NCBI GenBank assembly: GCA_019703815.1
Contig: AP023053.1
Location: forward strand, 1,226,995-1,290,994
Length of the DNA stretch: 64,000 nucleotides
Reading direction: 5' to 3'
Source: Thaumasiovibrio occultus
Lineage (GTDB): Bacteria; Pseudomonadota; Gammaproteobacteria; Enterobacterales; Vibrionaceae
Part shown: piece after piece, positions 9,223 to 17,936 of the stretch
Position numbering within the stretch: the first letter of the stretch is position 1
How the letters are laid out: each line of letters opens with the position of its first letter
The notes under the pieces: model-generated
Database searches by the model: none
What the model was told of the DNA's origin: nothing
Seen by the model: only the letters and a program-made list of their open reading frames with translations
Position numbers and translations under genes: made by a program

Positions 9223-9250
9223 AAGGCCAGCACAGATGCTGGCCTTTTTA
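9223..9250 (+). terminator. Terminator of the Bat/MoxR operon
   Basis: AAGGCCAGCA pairs with TGCTGGCCTT across CAGA, followed by TTTTATTAT, 50 bases after the batD-like stop. Confidence 0.9.
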
Positions 9251-9572
9251 TTATCGATTCGCGCCGATTTAATCCGTTCATTGGTTTACAAATTAGGCTC
9301 GATTTAGCCTTATGACCTCACTCAGAGCGCGCATTCCTTCCCCATCACCTAAACAACATCGCGACGTCGATTTGATATTTTGTGCACTGCGTCGCTTTCT
9401 CTTGGGGTAATCAATGTTATTGCCGAAAATCCCAAGGAAAGCAGCAAGAGTTCAGGCATTATTGACTAGCCAGTAATTATCGTTCACTGGGCACAGTACA
9501 GCTACCAGCGATTGACCAAGCGATATTAAACACCTTGCTTGCTGGCGGCGGCTGATTGAACTAGGAGAAACC
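9251..9572. other. Intergenic region, no gene seen
   Basis: About 320 bases without a convincing gene. On the plus strand, roughly 9470-9556, a short closed frame ends in IDQAILNTLLAGGG before a TGA. It looks slightly protein-like but has no start or ribosome site and may be a decayed gene end. The promoter for the 9573 gene should be here. Confidence 0.4.
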
Positions 9573-9887
9573 ATGATAGCAAGGGAATGGAAAGCAACCT
9601 GTCCAAAGGCGCACGAGCAAGGTTTTATCGCCTACTTGTACCAAACCGGGATCAAAGAAACCTCCGCTACCCCCGGTTTTCTGGGCGCGCAGATCTTTAA
9701 CCGCGACGTTGCTGGCGAAGAGGCAGAAATCACCTTGATCACCTACTGGCAAGATCTTGAGTGTATTAAAGCGTTTGCGGGTGAAGATATTGGTGTCGCC
9801 AAGCTCTATCCAGAAGACGCGCAATACCAGCTCAAGCCTGACAGACACGTCAATCATTATCACGTCCACGAGAACATGTGGGTGTAG
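9573..9887 (+). CDS. Antibiotic-biosynthesis-monooxygenase-like (ABM) domain protein
   Basis: A 104-residue single-domain protein in the dimeric alpha+beta (ABM/EthD-like) fold. The pattern GFIAYLYQTGIKETSATPGF, then AQIFNRDV, ITLITYWQDLECIKAFAGED and a His-rich end (HVNHYHVHENMW) fits small ABM-superfamily proteins such as YdhR-like monooxygenases. The start ATG 9573 has AGGAG 6-7 bases upstream. The substrate is unknown; many members are heme- or quinone-related or have no proven activity. It stands alone, 34 bases ahead of an unrelated hypothetical gene. Confidence 0.7.
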   Translation: MIAREWKATCPKAHEQGFIAYLYQTGIKETSATPGFLGAQIFNRDVAGEEAEITLITYWQDLECIKAFAGEDIGVAKLYPEDAQYQLKPDRHVNHYHVHENMWV

Positions 9888-9921
9888 TACTCAGCCAGCA
9901 CACAAAAAAGAAGATTGCGCC

Positions 9922-10275
9922 ATGAAAACGCCCACTGAATTACAACTCGATGGCATTACCGTTGCAACGCTGGTGAGCTACCACTACGAAACGCCATGGG
10001 CGAGCGGTAAGGTTGAGTTTCTCGATGCCTCCCTGCTCACCACCTTGGCGGCGGTATCAAACTTTGCCACCTTTGATGATGAAGTTAGCGAGCTTGAGTT
10101 AAGCGAAGAGGAGCAGGATAAACGTTGGTCGGCCAAACTCGATGAGTTAGCGATCAGCTTGGATGATCTCGCGCTCACCCGCAACGGCCGCTGGACCATC
10201 ACCATCAATGAGGTGAACACACCTATTTTTGCGGTTCGATTTGACGCCAACGCATGGATAGACTGGCGGTTTTGA
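9922..10275 (+). CDS. Small acidic hypothetical protein
   Basis: A 117-residue acidic cytosolic protein starting MKTPTELQLDGITVATLVSY at ATG 9922. The same frame stays open upstream to 9757, but that part overlaps the previous gene and has no support. Visible features are an acidic helix (DDEVSELELSEEEQDKRW) and a C-terminal strand pair (RWTITINEVNTPIFAVRFDA). I do not recognise the family. Size, acidity and the small neighbour genes at 10336 and 10559 resemble immunity-protein clusters. This is an inference from style only. Confidence 0.65.
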   Translation: MKTPTELQLDGITVATLVSYHYETPWASGKVEFLDASLLTTLAAVSNFATFDDEVSELELSEEEQDKRWSAKLDELAISLDDLALTRNGRWTITINEVNTPIFAVRFDANAWIDWRF

Positions 10276-10335
10276 TTTTCATTTGGCTAATCAGCCAGCC
10301 ATAGAGTTAAGCAACAAAAAGTAAAGGCACCAACC

Positions 10336-10617
10336 ATGACCCAAGAAGATGAGCTCGTTAAAGTATTAGAACAACTGATCCCACTGCTGGAGAACGAAGG
10401 CTATCAAAGCTGGGCAACGTGGATGATAAAAGCGCGGCGCTGGATGCGCTTGCCCAACAGCGATGGCGTAGAAAAAATCCTTAGCGCCTACGGCGGCGGC
10501 AGCCACCCTTTCGAGGACGTTGTCCTGAAAGAGCAAGCCGATAAAAACGCTTACTTTAGTGAACTTCGCGCCAAAGCCTTCGAATTGGCATCCGCGATTA
10601 AACAACAGCAAAGCTAG
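10336..10617 (+). CDS. Small protein, DUF6966-like
   Basis: A 93-residue protein from ATG 10336 with AAAGG about 9 bases upstream. The segments LEQLIPLLENEGYQSWATWM and ILSAYGGGSHPFEDVVL resemble the DUF6966 pattern (a helical hairpin followed by an L-S-x-Y/F-G-G turn and an FxDxVL strand). This is from memory and only moderately certain. Such proteins are often found singly or in immunity-like clusters. There is no signal peptide. It lies 60 bases after the previous small gene on the same strand, so they may be co-transcribed. Confidence 0.65.
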   Translation: MTQEDELVKVLEQLIPLLENEGYQSWATWMIKARRWMRLPNSDGVEKILSAYGGGSHPFEDVVLKEQADKNAYFSELRAKAFELASAIKQQQS

Positions 10618-10879
10618 TAAGCGAAAAACGCTGGAGTCGTTTTATCACGATCAAATCGATGCGTTGTACCGTGTTAATACGCATCATACCGACATTAGCG
10701 TTGTCGATAAGCGCATGTTGCTTACCGAGGCGCGATCCTTTGGTCTTCCTCTTGAGCATTTCCCCAATTATGAGCCCTACGCGTTCACCATCGAGATCTG
10801 GACGCCTGCAAAAGCAGAGCGCGAATTTTTGGTCCGGTTCGCTGCACTCACAACCCAATTGCAAAAGCGTACTGCCTGA
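10559..10879 (+). CDS. Hypothetical small protein overlapping the previous gene
   Basis: An open frame from GTG 10559 to 10879. Only the part after about 10620 looks protein-like (LESFYHDQIDALYRVN, SFGLPLEHFPNYEPYAFTIE, REFLVRFAALTTQLQ). The first 20 codons lie in the shadow of the preceding gene, so the true start is probably an alternative codon near 10630 or has been lost. A 5'-truncated gene is possible. No family is recognised. It is followed by a hairpin terminator at 10960. Confidence 0.4.
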   Translation: MNFAPKPSNWHPRLNNSKASKRKTLESFYHDQIDALYRVNTHHTDISVVDKRMLLTEARSFGLPLEHFPNYEPYAFTIEIWTPAKAEREFLVRFAALTTQLQKRTA

Positions 10880-10959
10880 GCAATCAGGGATGTAAGGGCG
10901 GTTTGTGCGAGAGCGCATCAATTTAATGGAATGATGTAACCGCCTACGAGGTTACAGTT

Positions 10960-10982
10960 AGCACCAGGTTTATCCTGGTGCT
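10960..10982. terminator. Hairpin terminator between convergent genes
   Basis: AGCACCAGG pairs with CCTGGTGCT across five bases and is followed by TTCTC. It sits between a plus-strand gene and the minus-strand ene-reductase that ends at 10990. A second small hairpin (GTAACC/GGTTAC) lies just upstream at about 10937-10955. Confidence 0.6.
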
Positions 10983-10989
10983 TTCTCAA

Positions 10990-12090
10990 CTACGGCTGAT
11001 AAGTAGGATAATCGATATAGCCAGCTTCCCCACCACCATATAATGTTAAACGCGCATCGGCATCAAACTCCGCTAACGGCAAATCCTCTGCTAATCGACC
11101 GACTAAGTCAGGGTTAGTCACAAATGGAGTACCAAATGCCACAAGATCAGCGTAGTCATTGTCGATTAAGTGTTGAGCTGACTTTTTGGTCAGTTTGCCT
11201 GCAATCATTATACGGTTACGATAGACGGAACGTACTTGATATCGAAAAGACTCTGGTACCTCAACATAGCGCGAGATACGCTCTGAAAAATGAACATATG
11301 CGAGGTTCATGGGTTCCATTGCTTTCAAAGCTTTCAGCGAAACTTCAACGATTTCAGCGTCTTCATTAGCAAATCCTTCAATGACGTGCGGGGACAGTCG
11401 CACTGCAACTTTATCGCCACCAATTGCATTCACCACTGCCTGTAAAGTCTCGACCAGAAACCGAATACGGTTTTCTTGACTGCCGCCATACTCATCTTCT
11501 CGCTGGTTGCTTTCTAAACGCATGAATGTATCAAATAGATAGCCATGGGCAGCATGGATTTCAACGCCATCAAATCCTGCTTCAATTGCATTCTTAGCCG
11601 CTTTCACAAAGTCATAAATCGTATTTTCGATATCGGTTAGCGTCATTTCTCTCGGTGTTTCTGTTTCAATCATGCCAAAACCACCTTCAGGAAGCGGACC
11701 AAATACTTGATCAGGGACTTTGATGGCTGAGGGTGCTAATGGCTGCTCGCCTGAAATCGAAGAATGGCTCCGGCGTCCCACATGCCAAAGTTGAACAAAT
11801 ATCGCGCCTCCTTGCTCATGCACCGCGTCAGTGACTTTTTTCCAGCCTTTGATATGTTCTTCGGTGTATATACCGGGTGTCATCGAATAACCCCGACCAA
11901 CAGCTGAAATTGGAGCACCTTCGGTGACAATCAAACCAGCACTAGCCCGCTGGCGGTAATACGTCGCCATCATTTCATTTGGGGTATCACCCGGCTGTGT
12001 GGTTCGTGAACGAGTCATCGGTGCCATCGAAATTCGGTTATTGAGAGTCAAAGGCCCGAGTTGTGTCGGCTGAAATAGAGATGTTGTCAT
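10990..12090 (-). CDS. Old yellow enzyme family alkene reductase (NemA-like)
   Basis: FMN-dependent ene-reductase of the OYE family, 366 residues, full length. The TIM-barrel motifs are present: NRISMAPMTRSR, FVQLWHVGRRSH, and the substrate-anion His pair in EIHAAHGYLFDTFMR. Note H-x-x-H, where many yeast and NemA homologues have H-x-x-N. LESNQREDEYGGSQENRIRF and the C-terminal YGGGEAGYIDYPTY are also typical. It reduces the C=C of enones, nitroesters or maleimides using NADPH. A LysR regulator lies 190 bases upstream on the same strand and is a likely controller. N-terminal start ATG at 12090. Confidence 0.92.
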   Translation of the reverse strand: MTTSLFQPTQLGPLTLNNRISMAPMTRSRTTQPGDTPNEMMATYYRQRASAGLIVTEGAPISAVGRGYSMTPGIYTEEHIKGWKKVTDAVHEQGGAIFVQLWHVGRRSHSSISGEQPLAPSAIKVPDQVFGPLPEGGFGMIETETPREMTLTDIENTIYDFVKAAKNAIEAGFDGVEIHAAHGYLFDTFMRLESNQREDEYGGSQENRIRFLVETLQAVVNAIGGDKVAVRLSPHVIEGFANEDAEIVEVSLKALKAMEPMNLAYVHFSERISRYVEVPESFRYQVRSVYRNRIMIAGKLTKKSAQHLIDNDYADLVAFGTPFVTNPDLVGRLAEDLPLAEFDADARLTLYGGGEAGYIDYPTYQP

Positions 12091-12280
12091 TGTGTGCCCT
12101 CCAAATTAATGGAGGCAAGATTAACAAATAAAGCGTTTTGCACTTAGAGCAACAAAGACAAAAAACATTTGCTCCAAATGCAAAAATACAATCAAGGAGC
12201 AAGACTACGGTGGTATTTGCTGAGGATAGGTATTGATAAGTGGCTGCGTAAGGTGCGCTACACAACCACGGAGGCCATCG

Positions 12281-13162
12281 CTACAGTTCGAGCTTAGATT
12301 GAATAAAATCTACGAAAGCAGTGATCCTTTTGGCAAGAGATGAGGACTTATAGTAGACCGCGTTGACTTGCTCCCTGCCTGAATGACTGATTTTTTCACT
12401 TTCCAATAAAGAAATTAATCGTCCCTCTTTAATGTCTTTTTTCACCATAAATCCCGATAAGCAAGCAATGCCATTTCCCGTTATAGCAAGTTGTCTAATT
12501 GTTTCGCCATTACTCGACGTCAAAGACGGCGTAATACGGTCAAAGCCTTTTAATGGCCATTCATTGAGCACCTTAGGCGATGAAAAACCGATAGTGTCAT
12601 GCTGACGGAGATCGCTCGTTTTGCTTGGGAAACCTCGTTTTGATAGATACTCAGGAGAGGCAACGATATATAAGATACTTTTACCCAGAGGCCGTGCGTG
12701 CAGTGTTGAATCGTTGAGTGTACCAATACGGATGGCTATATCTGTCTTCTTCTCTAATAAATCAACAAACCCCTCGTTTGAGGTGAGCTCTAACTCAATG
12801 TCAGGGTAAGCTTGTTTAAACTCTGGGACGAGCGGGATTAGCTGATGAAACACAAACGGACTTACCGCATCGACGCGCAGGCGTCCTTTGGGTAAATCCC
12901 CTCTCGATATGAGATCATCTTCTGCTTGTTGCAACTGGTTCAAGCCGACCCGTACATTCTCAACGAATTGGCGCCCCTCATCAGTCAGTTCCATCCTTCT
13001 TGTGGTCCGGTTTAATATCGTTACACCCAGCTGAGCTTCAACTTTACTGACTGCTCTTGATACGCGTGCGACCTGCAGATCTAGCACATCAGCCGCAGCA
13101 GTAAATCCACCAGTATCAACAACAGTAATGAGGATTTCTAAATCTTCGGATTTGGTGCGCAT
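12281..13162 (-). CDS. LysR-family transcriptional regulator
   Basis: About 293 residues, with an N-terminal winged HTH (LEILITVVDTGGFTAAADVL, VSRAVSKVEAQLGVTILNRT) and a C-terminal substrate-binding domain beginning GRLRVDAVSPFV. I start it at ATG 13162 (MRTKSEDLE), which gives the normal LysR N-terminus; an in-frame upstream TTG at 13189 would add nine residues. Located just upstream of the ene-reductase on the same strand, it probably regulates that gene or itself. The effector is unknown. Confidence 0.92.
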   Translation of the reverse strand: MRTKSEDLEILITVVDTGGFTAAADVLDLQVARVSRAVSKVEAQLGVTILNRTTRRMELTDEGRQFVENVRVGLNQLQQAEDDLISRGDLPKGRLRVDAVSPFVFHQLIPLVPEFKQAYPDIELELTSNEGFVDLLEKKTDIAIRIGTLNDSTLHARPLGKSILYIVASPEYLSKRGFPSKTSDLRQHDTIGFSSPKVLNEWPLKGFDRITPSLTSSNGETIRQLAITGNGIACLSGFMVKKDIKEGRLISLLESEKISHSGREQVNAVYYKSSSLAKRITAFVDFIQSKLEL

Positions 13163-13452
13163 TTGTGTATATCTCGATGGCAAAAACAAGCTTAGATTGT
13201 TGCAAATAACACAATTATAATGTGCTACTTCCTATCTATATAGAAAATATTGGCGCTACTTCCACCCAGGAAAGCAATGTTTACTCCTCGCAACGGGTCA
13301 GTGAAGAGCTAGAAGTTTGCACACTAAAATTACTCGTCATATTCGTATATCGGCTGCCGTTGCCACCATGAAGCGATCTCGAATTCCAAATCAACGGCGA
13401 GTTCAGATGCTGCACAGTGTGGCCTGCAGAGTGAGACCTCTTTACTGTGTTA

Positions 13453-14352
13453 CTATTCCATCGTCAGGCGGGTTCGAAAATCCCCCGGCGCGACGCCGAC
13501 AATGCGCTTGAACGCTTTGGAGAAGTTACTAGTATCTTGATAACCCAGTTCAAATGCCACTTGATCCACACTGGCATGGGGCAAACGGGTTTTGGCTTTG
13601 TCCATTTTTAGCGCCAATTGATATTGGCTCGGCGACATGGCGAGCACCTTGGTAAAGCGACGTGATAAGTTTCGTTCGCTGGTACCGCAATACTGCGCCA
13701 GCTCTGTCACCGACGGTGAGTGCGTCAATTGCTCGGTCAGATAACGCTGCGCTTTCAACACCAGCTCGTCGCCATGAGTAAAGCTGGGCAAAAAACGCTG
13801 ATAATAACTCTGTTGGCGACCACTAAAATCAAGCAAACAAAAATCGGCCACTTGTCTGGCGACATCGACCCCCGCAAAGCGAGCAATCAGATGTAGTAGC
13901 AGATCTTGAAACGCGTATAAGCCTGCGGCGGTAAGCACCTTATCTTCATCGACCCACACCTGATGCAGCTGCGCGCGACCCAGTGCCGGAAACTCTTGCC
14001 GGATCCGATCGCCCAGCTGCCAGTGGGTGGTGTAGCTCAATCCATCCAATATCCCCGCTGCGGCCAGCACAAACACCGATGCACAACATGCGCCAATCAT
14101 TCCCCCTTGCTGATGCCAACGCTGTGCAAAATCAAGCAACGCAGTATTTTGATATTCAGGGAAGTGATCGGCACGCCCGGGTGGGATTAAGAGCAAGGTA
14201 TCTGGACAGGGCTCGGCGTTATCGAGATCCGAGATCAGCGTCAAGGTAAACAGCGTCTCACCCGCCTGCAGGTTAGCAATCGTGAGGATGTCCTGCATGC
14301 CATGAACCGCAGAGGCTAAGTTCCACGGTAAATTCAAAATAGCTATCTTCAT
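13453..14352 (-). CDS. GlxA-type AraC-family regulator (DJ-1/PfpI + HTH)
   Basis: 299 residues. The N-terminal half (about 1-165) is a DJ-1/PfpI-like domain with IGACCASVFVLAAAGIL around the nucleophile-elbow Cys. The C-terminal half is an AraC HTH pair (TELAQYCGTSERNLSRRFTK and VAFELGYQDTSNFSKAFKRI). This is the GlxA class of transcriptional activators. It is divergent from the isochorismatase-like gene at 14509 with about 155 bases between, so control of that gene is likely. The ligand is not predictable. Confidence 0.92.
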   Translation of the reverse strand: MKIAILNLPWNLASAVHGMQDILTIANLQAGETLFTLTLISDLDNAEPCPDTLLLIPPGRADHFPEYQNTALLDFAQRWHQQGGMIGACCASVFVLAAAGILDGLSYTTHWQLGDRIRQEFPALGRAQLHQVWVDEDKVLTAAGLYAFQDLLLHLIARFAGVDVARQVADFCLLDFSGRQQSYYQRFLPSFTHGDELVLKAQRYLTEQLTHSPSVTELAQYCGTSERNLSRRFTKVLAMSPSQYQLALKMDKAKTRLPHASVDQVAFELGYQDTSNFSKAFKRIVGVAPGDFRTRLTME

Positions 14353-14508
14353 AAGCTCGTCTTTACCTGTCCGATTTGAACCTTAATTTGTCCATTTAAG
14401 ACATTAAATAACCCCATCCTAAGTGGCACTATTTAAACCGTCAACAGGGACAAATTTATTTTCAGACAGAGATTCACCTAACTAACTGCTGGCCGCAAGG
14501 AGAGACAT

Positions 14509-15063
14509 ATGACAACACCAATGAAAGAAACCGCACTGATCATTATCGACATCCAACAAGACTATTTCACAGGCGGCGCCATGACATTACCTGATGCCGA
14601 CAAGGCTGCCAACAACGCCGCAAAAGTATTAGCCGCGTATCGTCAGCACCAATTGCCGGTTATTCATGTGCAACATTCAGCGGCAGCGCCTGAGCTTGGT
14701 TTTCTGCTGCCCAACACCGAAGGTCAGAAAATTCATCCGCTGGTCGCACCGCAAGCCGATGAGCCGGTTGTGATAAAGCACTACCCTAACGCGTTTTGTG
14801 CCACCACCTTGCTCGAACAGCTCAATGGCATCAAACAAGTGGTGATTGTTGGCATGATGACCCATATGTGCGTCAGCGCCACAACCCGAGCGACCCTTGA
14901 ACTAGGGATTCAAGCAACGGTGATCAGCGATGCATGTGCGACAACCGCGCTGCCGTTTGGCGATGAAGTCATCGACGCGGCAACCGTGCACAAAGTGGCT
15001 CTTGCTGAAATTAGTTCGCTAGCGCAACTGGCGACCACGGATGAATTCATAAGCACTTTATAA
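14509..15063 (+). CDS. Isochorismatase-family cysteine hydrolase
   Basis: A 184-residue hydrolase of the isochorismatase/nicotinamidase superfamily. The triad is visible: Asp in LIIIDIQQDYF, Lys in VVIKHYPNAF and Cys in GMMTHMCVSATTR. No aryl-carrier domain is fused, so this is a stand-alone hydrolase rather than a siderophore EntB type. AAGGAGAG precedes ATG 14509. It is divergently paired with a GlxA-type regulator, a common arrangement for inducible amidohydrolase-like genes. The true substrate is unknown. Confidence 0.9.
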   Translation: MTTPMKETALIIIDIQQDYFTGGAMTLPDADKAANNAAKVLAAYRQHQLPVIHVQHSAAAPELGFLLPNTEGQKIHPLVAPQADEPVVIKHYPNAFCATTLLEQLNGIKQVVIVGMMTHMCVSATTRATLELGIQATVISDACATTALPFGDEVIDAATVHKVALAEISSLAQLATTDEFISTL

Positions 15064-15203
15064 CAACATTATCAATTAGATAATTTGGATTTCCCGTAGT
15101 GCCAAGCAATAAAGCATCAAGCTAAATGCGTTTTGTACCAGCAACTTAATAACAAATTTATAATCACGGAATACCCCTTTCCCTAGATTAAAAGGACAAA
15201 ACT

Positions 15204-15581
15204 ATGGACATGAAAACCCTTTACCAACGTGTCGTTAGCAACCGTGAAAAGATTGATCTTTCTCTAAAAGGCGTCGAGCGCCACGATCTATTGCTGACCG
15301 CTTACAGTAGTTGTGGCGATGGCTTGGCAAACGCGGTGGGTTACTGCCTTCAAATTCGCGAAGGCACTGGCGAGGAAGGCTCAGACAACCAAGTGTTCTT
15401 GCGCCATCTTGATGGCTCGATTGTGATGCACTACGACCAAATCTTCTACCGTGTCGCCGCTCAAGATAAAGCTGATGTGCTGGCGCTGTTCGCCACGAAA
15501 CCGGAAGACGAAACTGAGATGGCGTTTACTTGCCCAGATGGGATCACCTTAAGTGGCTTTCGTGTACCACTAGAGGGCTAA
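15204..15581 (+). CDS. Hypothetical cytosolic protein
   Basis: A 125-residue protein from ATG 15204 with AAAAGGAC upstream. Segments such as LLLTAYSSCGDGLANAVGYC and VFLRHLDGSIVMHYDQIFYR suggest an alpha/beta single-domain protein. There is no signal peptide or membrane helix. I do not recognise the family. It is a monocistronic gene with its own terminator at 15676. Confidence 0.7.
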   Translation: MDMKTLYQRVVSNREKIDLSLKGVERHDLLLTAYSSCGDGLANAVGYCLQIREGTGEEGSDNQVFLRHLDGSIVMHYDQIFYRVAAQDKADVLALFATKPEDETEMAFTCPDGITLSGFRVPLEG

Positions 15582-15675
15582 GTACAGAGACGCTAGCAAT
15601 AGTTGTCAGTGAAAAATGACCGTCAACATCTCGCTGCAAGAAAGATAGATTGATGAGGGTTTATCGCGGCAACAA

Positions 15676-15702
15676 AAAACGACCCAACCTTGGGTCGTTT
15701 TT
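15676..15702. terminator. Bidirectional terminator
   Basis: AAAACGACCCAA pairs with TTGGGTCGTTTT with a minimal loop. A-runs on one side and T-runs on the other let it work for the plus-strand gene ending at 15581 and the minus-strand gene ending at 15747. Confidence 0.85.
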
Positions 15703-15746
15703 CGTTGCATTCTTTAGACCACGCCAAGCGCGCGGCCTGATGGTGA

Positions 15747-16208
15747 TTAAGAGCAGTGCTCGGTCGTGGTAATAATACTGCTGATCAGGGCTTTATCGTT
15801 GCCGTAATATTGGTGGATCACCGGAATATTGTTGTTACGAAACACCGCCATATCGTCGTTATTACACACCGCTTGGCGGATCATTGGCGCGAGTTTAGAG
15901 CGCAGTTCATTGTCGCTAAGATCAGCAGACGGGATATTGACCAATTCATATGAATAACGAAACTTCATATCAGCACCATCAACCGCATACAATTTAGTGT
16001 CTTCATCTAACATCATAGGGAGTTGCAAGCGGACTTCATCGGCGGCTTGTAATAACTTATCTTGCAGTGTGCTCAATACCGGCGCCGTCACCTGGTTTTG
16101 TGCCACTACGTCGCCCTCGGTGGGCCCCAGCGGTATGGCTTGTCGCCCAACAAAAAAGCCGATCAACCCTGTTCCGACAACGATTGCCGCGATAATTCCG
16201 TTTTTCAT
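15747..16208 (-). CDS. Membrane-anchored or exported hypothetical protein
   Basis: 153 residues with an N-terminal hydrophobic anchor (MKNGIIAAIVVGTGLIGFF), a short linker, and a soluble domain with LPMMLDEDTKLYAVDGADM, YSYELVNI, two Cys and a C-terminal VIHQYYGNDKALIS. This matches a widespread but uncharacterised small exported family whose members share the 'LP…D.DT.L' and 'Y.Y.LVN' patterns. That is recognition by pattern, with no function known. One Cys is near position 115 and one near the end, so a disulfide is possible. Single gene. Confidence 0.7.
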   Translation of the reverse strand: MKNGIIAAIVVGTGLIGFFVGRQAIPLGPTEGDVVAQNQVTAPVLSTLQDKLLQAADEVRLQLPMMLDEDTKLYAVDGADMKFRYSYELVNIPSADLSDNELRSKLAPMIRQAVCNNDDMAVFRNNNIPVIHQYYGNDKALISSIITTTEHCS

Positions 16209-16484
16209 AGCCTAAACCCACGATATGTATTTTATGCAGAAATAAATAGCATAAATTTAGTACTCCATGCAGTGATCGCGCCAGAAATTGCATTCTTTGC
16301 GCGTCAAGTTTGGAGAGATATCACTACTAAATACTTGTTCTATTTTCTAACGAGAAGCCGAAACACACGCCCATCACAACTACACAAACTGCGCGAGATT
16401 TAGGTCACATTGTGTTTACGTTTTATTTTGTTAGAATGCGGCCCCTTTACTGCCCTCGCAGCTCTACAACCAATACGACATGCT

Positions 16485-17009
16485 ATGAAACCAACTCAAA
16501 TCATCATTGGCTTAACCAATCCGAAAAGCCCAGAGAACGTCGGGGCTGTCATGCGTGCGGCAGGGTGCTATCAAGCTGATGAAGTGAGGTATACCGGTCA
16601 GCGCTATGATCGCGCGGCAAAGTTCTATACCGACACTCAAAGTGCGGCAAGCTCTATCCCGTTAAATGGTGTACATAGCTTAATTGACGATCTTCCGGCA
16701 GGGACCAAGATTGTCTGTGTCGAACTAGCCGAAGGCGCGACGCCGCTGCCGCACTTCGTGCATCCTGACAACGCGATTTATATTTTTGGCCCTGAAGATG
16801 GTTCGATTGACCAAGCGGTCGCAAACAAAGCTGATCATGTGGTGTACGTGCCCACCGTGGGCTGTATGAATCTGGCAGCGAGTGTGAATGTATTGCTTTA
16901 TGATCGCCTAGCCAAATCAGACGCGATGGAAGTGGGTGATGAATTAATCCGCCGTAGCCGCGACAATCGCAACCAACTCAAGGTAAAAGCGACGAATACC
17001 CCCGAGTAG
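16485..17009 (+). CDS. TrmH/SpoU-family RNA methyltransferase
   Basis: A short SPOUT methyltransferase of about 174 residues from ATG 16485. Motif 1 is LTNPKSPENVGAVMRAAGCY, motif 2 is IYIFGPEDGSIDQ and motif 3 is VPTVGCMNLAASVNVLLYDR. Together these form the knotted SAM-binding site. There is no N-terminal RNA-binding extension, so it resembles TrmL- or TrmH-like short forms. The target RNA is uncertain. It stands alone. Confidence 0.9.
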   Translation: MKPTQIIIGLTNPKSPENVGAVMRAAGCYQADEVRYTGQRYDRAAKFYTDTQSAASSIPLNGVHSLIDDLPAGTKIVCVELAEGATPLPHFVHPDNAIYIFGPEDGSIDQAVANKADHVVYVPTVGCMNLAASVNVLLYDRLAKSDAMEVGDELIRRSRDNRNQLKVKATNTPE

Positions 17010-17105
17010 TAAAACCAACACTCGACTCAAAGTAGGTTAAGTATTGAAGGATAAGCGTGGCGTCGTCACGCTCTTAATCTTTGTCGTTTCCTGAAAACGA
17101 AAGCG

Positions 17106-17357
17106 TTATGACAACAGCGCCAAGATCGCGGGCCAGAAAAGCAGTACGCCTAACGCCACCGCTAGGGTTACGATCCCCAACGCCCATAACTGCTGACGCC
17201 GCGCTTTCGGTACATCGACATTACGCTTTACCTGATCTGCACATTCTTGCTCTAGTGAGCGCTTGATCGTTGTTACTTGTGAGTGAACCTCAGTCAGAAG
17301 ATCATTAACCTCGCGCTCAACATCCGTTTTTACCTTCTGCGCAAATTGCTCATCCAT
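17106..17357 (-). CDS. Small tail-anchored-like membrane protein
   Basis: 83-84 residues: a charged, coiled-coil-like N-terminal part (VKTDVEREVNDLLTEVHSQV and following) and a C-terminal membrane helix (ALGIVTLAVALGVLLFWPAI). AGGAG precedes two consecutive ATGs; the second (17357) is at the better spacing of six bases. I do not recognise the family. The single C-terminal helix suggests the soluble part faces the cytoplasm. An unusual pyrimidine-rich tract lies upstream. Confidence 0.7.
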   Translation of the reverse strand: MDEQFAQKVKTDVEREVNDLLTEVHSQVTTIKRSLEQECADQVKRNVDVPKARRQQLWALGIVTLAVALGVLLFWPAILALLS

Positions 17358-17360
17358 CAT

Positions 17361-17723
17361 GTGCTCCTCGTTGCTATTTTATTCGTCTTGTTCATTCATT
17401 TACTTCATCTATTTCATTCGCCTTATTTCACTCACCGAGTCTCATTCTTTTATCTCTGTTGCGTTACCTCATTCACCTAATTTCACTTATCTCTTCCACC
17501 TTGTCACTCTCGCGTTTTTTCCGCCGTCTGTTATTGCTCTGTCACCGTTATTTTTGTTAGCCGCAATAGCAGAGTATAACTTTACGCAATTTGGTGATTA
17601 TTTACTTATTGGCTTGGCGCTGAAACAACCAACCTGCCACGCACCTTCCAATGTTATTTATTCGGCCCTTGCAACAGCAAATAAAATTACCCATCTATTT
17701 CGCAATATTTGAATTTCCATTCG
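17361..17723. other. Gene-free region with a pyrimidine-rich tract
   Basis: From about 17375 to 17535 the plus strand is strongly C+T-biased, with repeated TTCATT/TTCACT-like words and few purines. The rest is AT-rich without a convincing gene. It should contain the promoter of the minus-strand small membrane protein. Confidence 0.5.
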
Positions 17724-17879
17724 ATGCACGGCATTGCACTGTTTATCCTTCTGTGCTCCCTCTTGTCTGTTACGCTGCTCGATTTACAGGACTTTATGAA
17801 CGGGGACGATTGCCGTGGTCTATTTACGCAGCTCTATTTTAGAACCCATACGTATCTCGGCACGTTATCTCAACGATAG
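17724..17879 (+). CDS. Possible small membrane peptide
   Basis: A 51-codon open frame starting ATG 17724. It encodes MHGIALFILLCSLLSVTLLD and then a polar part with DFMNGDDCRGLFTQLYFRTH. The hydrophobic N-terminus looks like a signal or single membrane helix, and codon use is protein-like. No clear ribosome site precedes it. It ends 57 bases before the next plus-strand gene. Could be chance; moderate to low confidence. Confidence 0.3.
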   Translation: MHGIALFILLCSLLSVTLLDLQDFMNGDDCRGLFTQLYFRTHTYLGTLSQR

Positions 17880-17936
17880 AGATGAAATACCTAGCCCTTG
17901 AAATTGGGTATACATTCGATAATTGATAATGGTCAT

